Assembly (NCBI RefSeq): GCF_003350295.1
Contig: NZ_QLYY01000006.1
Coordinates: 1 to 64,000 of the forward strand
Length of the DNA stretch: 64,000 bases
Source: Vibrio tetraodonis
Lineage (GTDB): Bacteria > Pseudomonadota > Gammaproteobacteria > Enterobacterales > Vibrionaceae
Reading direction: 5' to 3'
Shown: piece by piece, positions 33,200 through 41,665 of the stretch
Layout: the number at the start of each line of letters is the position of its first letter
Numbering within the stretch: the stretch's first letter is position 1
Notes under the pieces: generated by a model
The model's database searches: none
Seen by the model: only the letters and a program-made list of their open reading frames with translations
Told to the model about the DNA's origin: nothing
Made by a program: the position numbers and the translations under genes

Positions 33200-34845
33200 A
33201 AAGTATCTACTTTAAAAGCGCTCACATACTGTCTCTTCGCGATAAGAAAGGGTTCTTTTTTGAGTTCTCACCAAATGTGAATATTATATCCGGTGAAAAT
33301 GATACAGGTAAATCTAGCTTCATCAAGAGCTTATATCATACGCTGGGAGCTGATGTTCGCCTTGATAAAAAATGGAAAAGCGACAACTTTATATCAAAAG
33401 TAATCATTCATGTTAAAAATCGAGATTATGCCTTTATTCGTCATAATAAGCGTATTTCTATCTTTGACCTCACAGAAGGGCAAAGGCACTTAGTTACATC
33501 TAACTCGCGTTCAGATATAGCTGAGATTGTATGTAATATTTTTGACTTCAACTTAGAATTAGTTGTAAAGAAAACCGCTATACAAGCACAAGCACAACCA
33601 GCTAGCCTCTACTTACCCTTCTATATTGATCAAGACAATGGTTGGGGTAAAGTTTTAGACTCATTTAGCAATCTCGCTATGTATGCCGATTGGCAGAAGA
33701 ATATTCTTCACTTCCATGCAGGAGTTAAGCCTAAAGAATATTACAAATTACAAGGTGAAATGAACTTAATTGACTTTGATCTTGATGAAATATTCGCAAC
33801 GCTAAAAGCTCTAGAGGCAGCGAAAAAACGATTCGAAGCTTCATTTGGTAGAGTATTGTTTGATGTAGATGTTGAATACTATGAAGAGTTACTAGGACGT
33901 TTTCTGAGTATATGTCAGGAACTTCATCAGGAAGAAACTAAATACAGAATAAAGCTGATAGAACTACTTTCTCATCGGGACGAGATTGTATCTGAGATTG
34001 AAGAATGCAAACGACAACTTGACGATAATGATGTTGACTCACTTTCTACATCGGTAGGGCTAGATGCCAAATATGCCGTTCTTGCAAATAGAGAAAAGTT
34101 ACTGCAAATCATACCTGAATTGTATGAACAGAAATCAGTTTATGATGAAAAGATAGTCAATATCAAAGAAGAACTTATAAGTGCTCAGAAATTAAGCTCG
34201 GAACTTAAGGAAATGCTGCAAGAAGTTCAAGAAAAGTTAACGTTGCAAGATATCATTAAATCTCAGGCTAGCAAACAAGTTGAGTTTACATTCGATGAGC
34301 AGATAAAAGAACTGCATGAAAAAATAGGTCAGCTCAATGCGACTAAGAATACTCTTACCGAGAAGATATCTGAATTTACTGATAAAAAGCGCACTCAAGA
34401 AATTAATGATAAGTTCAAAGAGTCTTTGAAATATGCTCAAACAGCGTTGGGAATACAAGACCCTGTATTGGGGACGATTCTTCAGTACGGAAATATTACA
34501 AAAAGTGAAACAGGAAGCCGTGGACCTAGAGCAATTCTAGCGTATCACTATGCTCTTCTAAAAACGATTGAAGAGAAATCGACGATAGCTATGCTTCCAG
34601 TTGTAATCGATTCACCAAAGCAGCAAGACCCTGACAAGAACACAACTAAAAAGCTATTTGATTTATGCATTGATGGTTTATCAAACAAAAATCAGTTGAT
34701 TATCGGCTCAGTATCCTTCGAGCGAGACACTGATGAATTCCGAACATTGACAATGACCGACAAGTACAGTTTGTTGAAGCCAAATTTGTATGATGAAGTT
34801 TATGAACAGATAATGCCGCTATATCACCAGGTTGCATTTTCATGA
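33196..34845 (+). CDS. SMC/Rad50-like ATPase, LmuB-like sensor of the defence pair
   Basis: 549 residues. Walker A is GENDTGKSSF at 33-42; a long coiled coil spans about 180-400. GSRGPRAILAYHYALLK (about 440-456) is the signature region, and MLPVVIDSPKQQDPDKN follows as Walker B with the D-loop region. This is the SMC-like architecture of LmuB-type proteins, though the IDSPKQQDPD segment also recalls other short AAA_23-type defence ATPases. It starts inside the nuclease stop codon. No LmuC-like third gene is present before the transposon end, 295 bp further on. Confidence 0.75.
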   Translation: MKSIYFKSAHILSLRDKKGFFFEFSPNVNIISGENDTGKSSFIKSLYHTLGADVRLDKKWKSDNFISKVIIHVKNRDYAFIRHNKRISIFDLTEGQRHLVTSNSRSDIAEIVCNIFDFNLELVVKKTAIQAQAQPASLYLPFYIDQDNGWGKVLDSFSNLAMYADWQKNILHFHAGVKPKEYYKLQGEMNLIDFDLDEIFATLKALEAAKKRFEASFGRVLFDVDVEYYEELLGRFLSICQELHQEETKYRIKLIELLSHRDEIVSEIEECKRQLDDNDVDSLSTSVGLDAKYAVLANREKLLQIIPELYEQKSVYDEKIVNIKEELISAQKLSSELKEMLQEVQEKLTLQDIIKSQASKQVEFTFDEQIKELHEKIGQLNATKNTLTEKISEFTDKKRTQEINDKFKESLKYAQTALGIQDPVLGTILQYGNITKSETGSRGPRAILAYHYALLKTIEEKSTIAMLPVVIDSPKQQDPDKNTTKKLFDLCIDGLSNKNQLIIGSVSFERDTDEFRTLTMTDKYSLLKPNLYDEVYEQIMPLYHQVAFS

Positions 34846-34852
34846 TAATTTG

Positions 34853-34888
34853 CACACCCACTACCAATGTTAGTGGGTGTGTTCTTTT
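34853..34888 (+). terminator. Terminator of the defence operon, last cargo feature
   Basis: CACACCCACTA (34853-34863) pairs perfectly with TAGTGGGTGTG (34871-34881), loop 7 nt, then TTCTTTT. It closes the cargo before the transposon right end and would insulate the flank. Confidence 0.88.
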
Positions 34889-35039
34889 AAATCGGTTTAT
34901 TAATGCTTTCCACATTTTTTACTGCAACTAGATCGCAGTTGCGATATCTAAAGTAATCCGAAACCTATCGATAACCCCCCAACTAAAAAGATTTAATGTA
35001 GTAAATTTACAACCGGAAAAGCTCGTTAGGATTCATATT

Positions 35040-35140
35040 TGCAGACTTATCTTGCAAAACTATGCAGGCTTATATTGCAATTTTACTCGTAACTTATTGA
35101 AATTGGTTTTTTGTTATGCAGACTTATGTTGCAGGCAACA
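35040..35140 (-). repeat. Transposon end distal to ffs, three TnsB-type sites
   Basis: TGCAGACTTATCTTGCA (35040-35056), TGCAGGCTTATATTGCA (35063-35079) and TGCAGACTTATGTTGCA (35117-35133) are direct copies of one 17-bp site. The last is 7 bp from the tip, as at the other end. The tip GCAACA at 35135-35140 is the complement of TGTTGC. Confidence 0.9.
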
Positions 35141-35145
35141 CAATT
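35141..35145 (+). repeat. Target-site duplication, right copy (CAATT)
   Basis: Identical to 7095-7099 and directly abuts the transposon tip. Confidence 0.92.
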
Positions 35146-35384
35146 TGTTGTTTGCCTTATACGTCACCGTCACGCACCTAACACAATATACTTATCTCTC
35201 TATTTTTACAGCCGTCCTTCATGGCTTGTATTAGTGCTTTTCTCCATCATAACCTCTGTAACCCTATTATACGACTTCTCTTGGGAGTTAAAAATTATCT
35301 TATGTTCACCATACGCTTTTTCTATGTTCATTAGGGACATCGAGCAAGTTCTGCCCTCAGCTTATTGCGCAATATAGCCAATAA
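35146..35384. other. Original 3' flank of ffs, displaced by the transposon
   Basis: About 240 bp without a gene. It begins TGTTGTTTGC, the same 10 bases that begin the transposon's ffs-proximal end. I see no strong terminator that ffs would have used. Confidence 0.5.
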
Positions 35385-35615
35385 GTGACACTGAAAGTGA
35401 TTTCCTGTTATCAGTTTGACCTATTTACACCAGAGCAACGCCAGAGATTTTTCAATGCGAGATATATCCTAACACCACAAATGGATAGGATGAGGTACGG
35501 ATTATCTGGTGAAGTCATTGAATGCCAAAAGCGTAACTTGCCCTCGGAGCAATTGCCCTTGGCGCTATCCAGATCTCTGCAGAGTAATAATTACAGGAGT
35601 AGTACATGTCTATAG
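35385..35615 (+). CDS. Short uncharacterised reading frame before the NRAMP-like gene
   Basis: 76 residues from a GTG (VISCYQFDLFTPEQRQRFFN). No family recognised. It overlaps the next gene by 10 bp, which suggests coupling or may be chance. It could be the tail of an older gene. Confidence 0.35.
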   Translation: MTLKVISCYQFDLFTPEQRQRFFNARYILTPQMDRMRYGLSGEVIECQKRNLPSEQLPLALSRSLQSNNYRSSTCL

Positions 35616-36847
35616 ATAAAGTGAAACAGCAACCGGTGAATGACTCGATCTTCAAGCCGTCAACTAAAGGGGGCTTTAACTGGTCATTGATTTTGGGCGC
35701 TGCTTTCTTGATGGCAACTTCTGCAGTTGGTCCTGGATTCCTTACTCAAACCACCGTCTTTACTCAAACACTTGGCGCTAGTTTTGCTTTTGTTATCTTG
35801 GTATCGATCTTTCTTGATATCGGCGCTCAACTGAACATATGGCGGGTTATTGTAGTCTCGAAAAAGCGTGCTCAAGACATTGCAAATGAACTGTTACCAG
35901 GTTTAGGTTTTGTTATCGCAGGTACTGTTGCCTTGGGGGGGCTGGCATTTAACATAGGTAACTTCGGCGGTGCAGGTATGGGGATGAACGTCTTATTTCC
36001 GGTGATCTCGCCAGTAGCAGGAGCAGCAATTAGTGCAGTGATTGCGATCAGTCTCTTTCTATTAAAAGATGCTTCGAAAGAGATGGACCGATTTGCCATA
36101 GTGATGGGTGCTTCACTGATGGTAATGATATTATATGTTTTGCTTTCCACCTCACCCCCAATTGGTGAGGCGCTGTATCGTTCTGTTTGGCCAGAGAAGC
36201 TCAATGTATTGGCTATTGTTACTTTGGTTGGTGGTACTGTTGGTGGTTACATCACATTTGCGGGCGCACACCGATTGATAGATGCTGGCGTGGCAGGGCA
36301 AGAAGCGTTGCCACAGGTCAACAGCGGCTCAATTTCAGCAATAAGCTTGGCATCTGTCGTTCGGGTGGTACTGTTTCTTGCTGCACTTGGGGTCATAAGT
36401 ACAGGTGCGATCCTTGACCCTGAAAACCCAACAGCATCAATGTTTCAGTATGCTGCAGGCAACATCGGCTACAAGTTGTTTGGTTTAGTACTTTGGACTG
36501 CCGCTATAACCTCAGTGATCGGAGCGGCATATACCTCAGTATCATTTTTGAAAACCCTTCACCCTTTTATTGATCGCAACACTCGAGGTTTCATTATTGG
36601 CTTTATATTAGCGTCGAGTCTTATATTTTGCTTTATTGGTAAGCCAGTGACTTTATTGATTGTAGCGGGTGCGTTGAATGGTTTTATTCTTCCTGCCACA
36701 TTAAGCATTATGCTGATTGCTGCCCGTAAATCGGCTATTGTCGGAGACTATAAACACCCAGTCTGGATGTCGGTGTTTGGCTGGTTGATTACCATAATGA
36801 TGGCAGCCATGAGTCTGTATACCTTGTTTATCATGAGCTTTGGCTAA
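35606..36847 (+). CDS. NRAMP-family-like transporter
   Basis: 413 residues with about eleven membrane helices and AGGAG before the start. Helix 1 reads AVGPGFLTQTTVFTQTLG. Canonical manganese/iron NRAMPs have a DPGN motif here and a metal-binding MPH in helix 6; neither is evident, so the substrate may differ, as in NRAMP-related Mg2+ or YcsG-like permeases. YcsG-type genes often neighbour 5-oxoprolinase genes, which are absent here. Helical conservation and GGLAFNIGNFGGAGMGMNVL support the superfamily assignment. Confidence 0.7.
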   Translation: MSIDKVKQQPVNDSIFKPSTKGGFNWSLILGAAFLMATSAVGPGFLTQTTVFTQTLGASFAFVILVSIFLDIGAQLNIWRVIVVSKKRAQDIANELLPGLGFVIAGTVALGGLAFNIGNFGGAGMGMNVLFPVISPVAGAAISAVIAISLFLLKDASKEMDRFAIVMGASLMVMILYVLLSTSPPIGEALYRSVWPEKLNVLAIVTLVGGTVGGYITFAGAHRLIDAGVAGQEALPQVNSGSISAISLASVVRVVLFLAALGVISTGAILDPENPTASMFQYAAGNIGYKLFGLVLWTAAITSVIGAAYTSVSFLKTLHPFIDRNTRGFIIGFILASSLIFCFIGKPVTLLIVAGALNGFILPATLSIMLIAARKSAIVGDYKHPVWMSVFGWLITIMMAAMSLYTLFIMSFG

Positions 36848-36958
36848 GTCTAATCACAGTGAGTAAAAGCCCCACAGGCCTTAATGTAGGATATTAAATT
36901 AATATTGGTAGAACAGTATCTTATAGATAGTGTATGTATTTTCGGGTAACTTTATAAA

Positions 36959-37072
36959 GACAATGCTGGCTATCAACGTGAGGGTGTGATGCGGCAATCA
37001 GGCTTTGGCAATGGTGAGTTTGTCGATAAAGTACTAATGTCAGTTCTATCAAATGAGTGGAAAGGTATATAA
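36959..37072 (+). pseudogene. C-terminal remnant of a RimJ/RimL-type GNAT acetyltransferase
   Basis: One frame translates as NAGYQREGVMRQSGFGNGEF followed by VDKVLMSVLSNEWKG and a stop. This is the typical end of RimJ/RimL acetyltransferases (GYQ.EGV.R..... and the final L..EW). A stop codon lies 12 bp upstream in frame, and nothing of the acetyl-CoA site is present. The rest of the 36848-37170 gap shows no other gene. Confidence 0.75.
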
Positions 37073-37170
37073 AAGGTTTTTAAAATCTCAACACACTTTG
37101 TTCTCGTTTAATGGGTTGCCATAGAGAATATTGACAGTTAGGATTTTGATCTTTCAACTAAACAGAATGA

Positions 37171-37779
37171 ATGCTGATGCTTAGATCGACGCTTACTGCC
37201 TTATCAATATTATTAGTCAACGGATGTTCCACCCATACTTTTACGCAAGACGAGCAGATATCGATAGATGATAATGTGTATGCGGGAGAAGTACTGAGAA
37301 AACAAGCTACTCCTGTTTCTCCTCAAGACAAGGACACTCAAGAACTCGTCAACCTCTTGATGAATAAAGCGAGTACAGGAACAAACGCGGTTGGATTAGC
37401 CGCGCCTCAGTTGGGGATCAATAAAGCCGCTTTTGTTTACCGTGTGCCTGAGATTGTTGATGGTAAACCGCAATTCCCAGAGGCTTGGGAAGTGGCTTTA
37501 AACCCAAGTTATACCCCGATAAGCAAAGAAACCACGCCCATGGCGGAAGGGTGCTTTTCTGTTCCTCATTTTTACAGTAAAGCGGTGCCAAGATATCAAC
37601 AAATTCACTTTCGTTATCAAACCTTAAACGGTCAGTGGCAAGAAGAGGAAGTTGATGGCTATAAAGCTCAAATTTTGCAGCATGAAACCGATCACCTCAA
37701 CGGCATACTATATATTGATAAGCTAAAGAACAAAGGGGATTTATCGACAATTAAAGAGCTAACTGATGGCTTAGAATAA
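37171..37779 (+). CDS. Peptide-deformylase-family protein with lipoprotein-like signal
   Basis: 202 residues. All three deformylase motifs are intact: AVGLAAPQLG (74-82), EGCFS with metal ligand Cys128, and QHETDHLNG with His171, Glu172 and His175. Normal deformylases are cytoplasmic and remove N-formyl groups from new proteins. This one opens with a hydrophobic stretch and LVNGCS, a near-consensus lipobox with Cys19, predicting export and lipid anchoring. It is not in the usual def-fmt operon, so it is an accessory paralogue; its substrate outside the cytoplasm is unknown. Confidence 0.82.
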   Translation: MLMLRSTLTALSILLVNGCSTHTFTQDEQISIDDNVYAGEVLRKQATPVSPQDKDTQELVNLLMNKASTGTNAVGLAAPQLGINKAAFVYRVPEIVDGKPQFPEAWEVALNPSYTPISKETTPMAEGCFSVPHFYSKAVPRYQQIHFRYQTLNGQWQEEEVDGYKAQILQHETDHLNGILYIDKLKNKGDLSTIKELTDGLE

Positions 37780-37869
37780 ACCCAAGGACGAATGAATCAT
37801 GCCCTGGGGCAAAGCTTATCTTAGTGCTAAGGTTTGTAATTGCTCCAAGCATTCTTTGTCTAATAGCGG

Positions 37870-38376
37870 GTGAGAAGTAATGCCATTAATCAGTACAACA
37901 CTAATGGTAGCCTCTTTGTTCAAGAGAAATGGATTAACTTACAAACCAATGATACTGATCTAACGAGAGTTCAAGCGGCTTGTCAGGCTCATGGCAGTAA
38001 TTATCATGTACCAACTACAGGTCAGATAAATTCTTTTAAACGTGAGTTTTGGAGGGCCCAATATGACACAGCTTACCATGATCAGCTACGCCAATTTTTT
38101 ATGGACACTTTATTAGCCGAGCAAGTTGGATATAGCAGTCATAATAAGTTCGCTACGCCTTATTTTCTTTCTAGAAGTGGTACTCTTCCGTATAAAACTA
38201 GTATCGAGCTTCACTACCGTGTTGCCCGCGTCAATTCAACTCCTTTAGAGTATATACCTCAAGAATATCCATTTACTTTCACTCCTGATAGTTCAGCCCT
38301 AGATATAATTAATGATATTAACAGGAGGAGTCACGAGTATGGGAAAGAAAAATGGGAAAAGAGCAACGGGAATTAG
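37870..38376 (+). CDS. Uncharacterised protein, possibly a remnant of a larger surface protein
   Basis: 168 residues from a GTG without a good ribosome site. The segment WINLQTNDTDLTRVQAACQA with HVPTTGQIN resembles the lectin-like or Ig-adjacent repeats at the ends of large Vibrio adhesins, but I cannot assign it. No signal peptide. The missing N-terminus suggests a decayed gene. It precedes the ExoY-like toxin by 354 bp. Confidence 0.4.
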   Translation: MRSNAINQYNTNGSLFVQEKWINLQTNDTDLTRVQAACQAHGSNYHVPTTGQINSFKREFWRAQYDTAYHDQLRQFFMDTLLAEQVGYSSHNKFATPYFLSRSGTLPYKTSIELHYRVARVNSTPLEYIPQEYPFTFTPDSSALDIINDINRRSHEYGKEKWEKSNGN

Positions 38377-38730
38377 AAAAAGAGATCAATGAGAACAAAG
38401 ATCCGGTCCTAAATATGTGTGTTCGTATTGATGCTTAGTTGATTGATTTGGAGTCTACTTTGGTAAGTATTAAGGCTATTAGGGCAGGTTATGTACTAAT
38501 GGCCTTGGTATTGATGAGACAATACCCTCCTACTTAGAACGCGACGCTTTGTGCAAAAACTCGTATTGTTCAGATATTTTTGTCTTTTCTATTAGAAAAC
38601 CCAGACATTACTGTCTGGTTGTGATTCATACATTTTCTTAATGATTTTACTTGGTTATACTATTGACTGCTTGGCTGTTTATGTTTATTAACTATCGACA
38701 GGATAAATTTAACAAAAGGAAACACTAAGT
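38377..38730. other. Gap upstream of the ExoY-like gene
   Basis: Contains only very short frames, such as one at 38352-38438 encoding KEQRELEKEINENKDP. AGGAGG at 38322-38327 suggests a former start. Otherwise A/T-rich; AAAAGGA at 38714-38720 probably serves the next gene. Confidence 0.35.
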
Positions 38731-40074
38731 TTGCCAGTATCAATCCCCTCTGTTGACCAACCGGATAGTGTCAGGCGTATGTCGAGTGACGACTTAAAAG
38801 AATCCCCGCAATTTCAGGTTAAGACTGTACGCAATGTGACCGACAAGCAGTCTTTATTTTATCCCCCTGTGGAGAAGCCAAACAGAGAACAATCTAAACC
38901 TCTCATCAAGGCTTATGGTGTTCTCAAGTCTATCGAGACGAATGCGGCCTTTTTAGCTGATTTGGTCAGCAAGGTAGCAAGTAAAACAGGTATAGTTAAA
39001 AGGCATTTGATCCCAATCCAAGCTGTTGCTAGAAAGACTCAACAGATCATTGCTTTTCGTCCCGTAGATCGTATGTCAACCGGGCTTATTGAAGAAGGCT
39101 ATCCAACCAAAGGGTATGCAATTAAAGGTAAATCTTCCAATCATGGTCCTCAAGCAGGGCTTATCTGTGTAGATCAGAGGTTGAGTAAACTGCATGTTAC
39201 TCTGCGAGATGACGATGATATGCGTCAAAATCAGGTAACCACATACAATGAGAATGTACAGGAGTGTATAAAAAGCGGTGATGCCATTTCTGTGAACTTA
39301 ACCCTTTCTCAAAAACGCTTTGAGTGGTTGGAAAATAATGGGGTGTTCAGTGTTGAAAAAGATCATAAGCAAAGTGGTGTGCTAAAACTACTTTCTGAGC
39401 GCCTTGAATACAGAGCAGAGAAAAAGGGTGATCATTTTGAGATCTCATACGAAGAGGAGCCTCTTAAAGTTCTTGCTGATCCTGTCTCTGGATTGCCCCT
39501 AACCGCCGATTATGACCTCATGTTTATTGCGCCAAAAGTTGAAGATCTTGATTTGGCGACAGAAGACAATTTACCAGTTAAACGGGTACACTTTTCTGAT
39601 GTATCCACCATGTATAAAGCTAGGTTTAAAGAAAAAGAGGGTGAAGACTTTACTCCTAAACAGTTTTTTGCCAAAGAGGGAGAAACCAAAGGTAGCTTTG
39701 GTCAAGCAATAGGTAATGCCACGCCAAGGGTTGCCAAAATGATCGATATTCTCAATGCGGCAACCGTTGGTAAGAAGGGGAATCCCGTTGTGCATCACAG
39801 CACTGATTCAGCAAATCCCTATACGGATACGGAGTCTAATTATCCACTGACTGTATTTATGCCGGAGGGATTTTCTGATTACAGCCCTATCCATATAATA
39901 AAAAGTGCCGATGAGTTTGCCAAGTTCGTCAAACAGGCAAAAACTCACGGTTTTGCTGTGCCTAATAATCCGAGATGGGAGCGTAAAGTTTCCCAAGCGA
40001 GAAGTGAAAACTTCGAACAGGCTGCGCAAACTATTAGTCAACTTATGCAAATACGAAAGGCTAGCCTTGACTGA
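38731..40074 (+). CDS. ExoY / edema-factor-type nucleotidyl cyclase toxin, free-standing
   Basis: 447 residues from a TTG with AAAAGGA about 10 nt upstream; an ATG at residue 17 is an alternative. The fold shared by edema factor, CyaA and ExoY is visible: GYPTKGYAIKGKSSNHGPQA (Lys127 and Lys134 region, ATP phosphate contacts), LPLTADYDLMFIAP (metal ligands Asp260 and Asp262) and VVHHSTDSANPY (His356 and Asn362, six apart as in ExoY). Such enzymes make cAMP or cGMP inside host cells after activation by calmodulin or actin. There is no signal peptide, so delivery needs a secretion machine or a carrier. In other vibrios this domain is mostly known inside MARTX toxins. Confidence 0.88.
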   Translation: MPVSIPSVDQPDSVRRMSSDDLKESPQFQVKTVRNVTDKQSLFYPPVEKPNREQSKPLIKAYGVLKSIETNAAFLADLVSKVASKTGIVKRHLIPIQAVARKTQQIIAFRPVDRMSTGLIEEGYPTKGYAIKGKSSNHGPQAGLICVDQRLSKLHVTLRDDDDMRQNQVTTYNENVQECIKSGDAISVNLTLSQKRFEWLENNGVFSVEKDHKQSGVLKLLSERLEYRAEKKGDHFEISYEEEPLKVLADPVSGLPLTADYDLMFIAPKVEDLDLATEDNLPVKRVHFSDVSTMYKARFKEKEGEDFTPKQFFAKEGETKGSFGQAIGNATPRVAKMIDILNAATVGKKGNPVVHHSTDSANPYTDTESNYPLTVFMPEGFSDYSPIHIIKSADEFAKFVKQAKTHGFAVPNNPRWERKVSQARSENFEQAAQTISQLMQIRKASLD

Positions 40075-40188
40075 TGCTTCACAGTGGTCAAATGAGCCAA
40101 AAGTTAAGCCGATACTATGTAACCCTAGCGACTTTCGTTTCCGTACAAGCTATATTGATATAAAGGTTGATATTATGTAGGGAACAAA

Positions 40189-40851
40189 ATGAGAACAAGG
40201 ATTCTGGGGCTGCTGTTCTGCGCGATGATTGCACCTAACTATGTGTTTGCTCAAGCCAGTGATTCGATCAAAGTGGCGGTGGGAGATATATACAAAGGCT
40301 CTACACTAGAACGCGATTTGAAAATTATTTATAAAGCTGCAGATATTGACGTCGAGTTTATATATTTGCCTAATGAGAGGGCGATTCAGACTGCGGTATC
40401 AGGTCAATATGATGCGCTTGATCTTCGTATCGATACACTGGATGAAGAAGAAACACTGATACGAATTGATGTGCCTATTGTCGTGATGGATGTCTATTTA
40501 CTGTCTATTAATGATGATTTTTATAAGGGCTTGGATGATGTCAACGATAAAACATTAGTCTCGATCTTAGGAGCCCGTTACTCAAATATTGCAAAAGTTT
40601 ATAAGAAACGTCATTTGGTCAAATCTGAAAAGCAAGCGGCCTTGATGCTGACGACAGGAAGGGCGGACCTATGGTTAGCACCCCACAGAACTTATCTAAA
40701 AGCAAAAGAAGAATTCCCTAATATTAAGATCGCGAGTCCGTCAGTATATAAACAATATTTATATCATTATGTGCATGTTTCTAAGTCACATCTTGTCGAG
40801 CCGCTTGAAATGTCGGTAAAAGCATTTAACCAGACGAGATCGATCAATTAA
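40189..40851 (+). CDS. Periplasmic solute-binding (SBP_bac_3)-like protein, copy 1
   Basis: 220 residues with a signal peptide (RILGLLFCAMIAPNYVFAQA). The remainder resembles small family-3 binding proteins: IKVAVGDIYKGSTLERDLK, YLPNERAIQTAVSGQYDALD and LMLTTGRADLWLAP. No ABC permease or ATPase lies nearby, so transport is doubtful; single proteins of this type in vibrios may sense rather than import. 35-50 percent identical by eye to the next gene. Confidence 0.75.
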   Translation: MRTRILGLLFCAMIAPNYVFAQASDSIKVAVGDIYKGSTLERDLKIIYKAADIDVEFIYLPNERAIQTAVSGQYDALDLRIDTLDEEETLIRIDVPIVVMDVYLLSINDDFYKGLDDVNDKTLVSILGARYSNIAKVYKKRHLVKSEKQAALMLTTGRADLWLAPHRTYLKAKEEFPNIKIASPSVYKQYLYHYVHVSKSHLVEPLEMSVKAFNQTRSIN

Positions 40852-40928
40852 GATCAACGATGCATTAAAGCTTTTGATATGAGCAGAATTTGGCCAGTAG
40901 CTATACTTGCTATTATCAGTTTTGACCC

Positions 40929-41633
40929 ATGGATGTAATGATGAGAATCTTAGTTGTTTTATTTGTCATTAATGTGTTGTTTCCAATAAATAATGCCTTT
41001 GCTCAAGACATAGAGGTTATCAATATTGCGATTGGAGAGAGCTATAAAGAGGAGAATAAAACGACAAAGTATGGCATGACGGTGGAAGGTGTCATTACTT
41101 CTGTGTACAAGGGGGCGGGCATTCCCTACACAGTGACTTACCTACCTGACGAAAGAGCAATCCAATCGATAATAACGGGTCAATATGATGCTTTGGACTT
41201 ACGAATTGGTCAGTTAGATAATGAAGCGGGCTTGGTAAAGGTTAATGTTCCGCTAGAGCAAATCAAAGTACACTTATTTGCCATAGATGGAAGTTATTAC
41301 CAAACACTAGATGATGCCAAAGATAAGATAATCGTGACTATGCATGGCACCAGGTATATTGAAGCCCTCAAGGGTTATAGAAGTTTACATCGAGTGTATT
41401 CTGTTGACCAAGCCGCTCTTATGCTCATGGCTGGTAGGGCTGACGTCTGGCTAGCTCCTTTGCAAAGTTATGCGTTTCTTTCACAGCAATATCCTGACAT
41501 CAAAATTGCCAGCCCTCCGGTAGATACAGAAGATTTATATCATTATATTCGTTTGACCAAATCACACCTCTTACAGCCACTAGAAGACTCAGCACGAGAA
41601 TTTGTGCGCCTTCACTCAGAGCAAACTGAGTAA
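40929..41633 (+). CDS. Periplasmic solute-binding (SBP_bac_3)-like protein, copy 2
   Basis: 234 residues, signal peptide ending NNAFAQD. Shares with copy 1 the blocks YLPDERAIQSIITGQYDALD, LMLMAGRADVWLAP and IKIASPPV at the same spacing, so the two arose by tandem duplication. An ATG at residue 4 or 5 is an equally possible start. No partner transporter genes. Confidence 0.75.
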   Translation: MDVMMRILVVLFVINVLFPINNAFAQDIEVINIAIGESYKEENKTTKYGMTVEGVITSVYKGAGIPYTVTYLPDERAIQSIITGQYDALDLRIGQLDNEAGLVKVNVPLEQIKVHLFAIDGSYYQTLDDAKDKIIVTMHGTRYIEALKGYRSLHRVYSVDQAALMLMAGRADVWLAPLQSYAFLSQQYPDIKIASPPVDTEDLYHYIRLTKSHLLQPLEDSAREFVRLHSEQTE

Positions 41634-41665
41634 AGGCATAAACAGATTACCGGTTTTCCAACTGA

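Larger units (their letters stand above)
7100..35140. mobile_element. Complete Tn7-like CRISPR-associated transposon (type I-F3 CAST) at ffs, 28,041 bp
   Basis: Both ends begin TGTTG and continue through the same 17-bp TnsB-type site 7 bp inside the tip, and both are flanked by CAATT. Inside are tnsABC at the ffs-proximal end, an xre-tniQ-cas8/5-cas7-cas6 region, a short CRISPR array with an ffs-matching guide, and about 20 kb of cargo. cas1, cas2-3 and a nuclease Cas are absent, as expected for transposition-adapted I-F3 systems. Cargo comprises an Hxs operon, a CoiA-like nuclease, a T6SS vgrG module and a Lamassu-like pair. ffs is one of the known I-F3 attachment sites. All core genes look intact, so the element could be active. 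Confidence 0.95.

Noticed and set aside
35606..36847. Standard manganese NRAMP (MntH)
   Set aside because: The DPGN and MPH metal motifs are not evident, so I left the substrate open.
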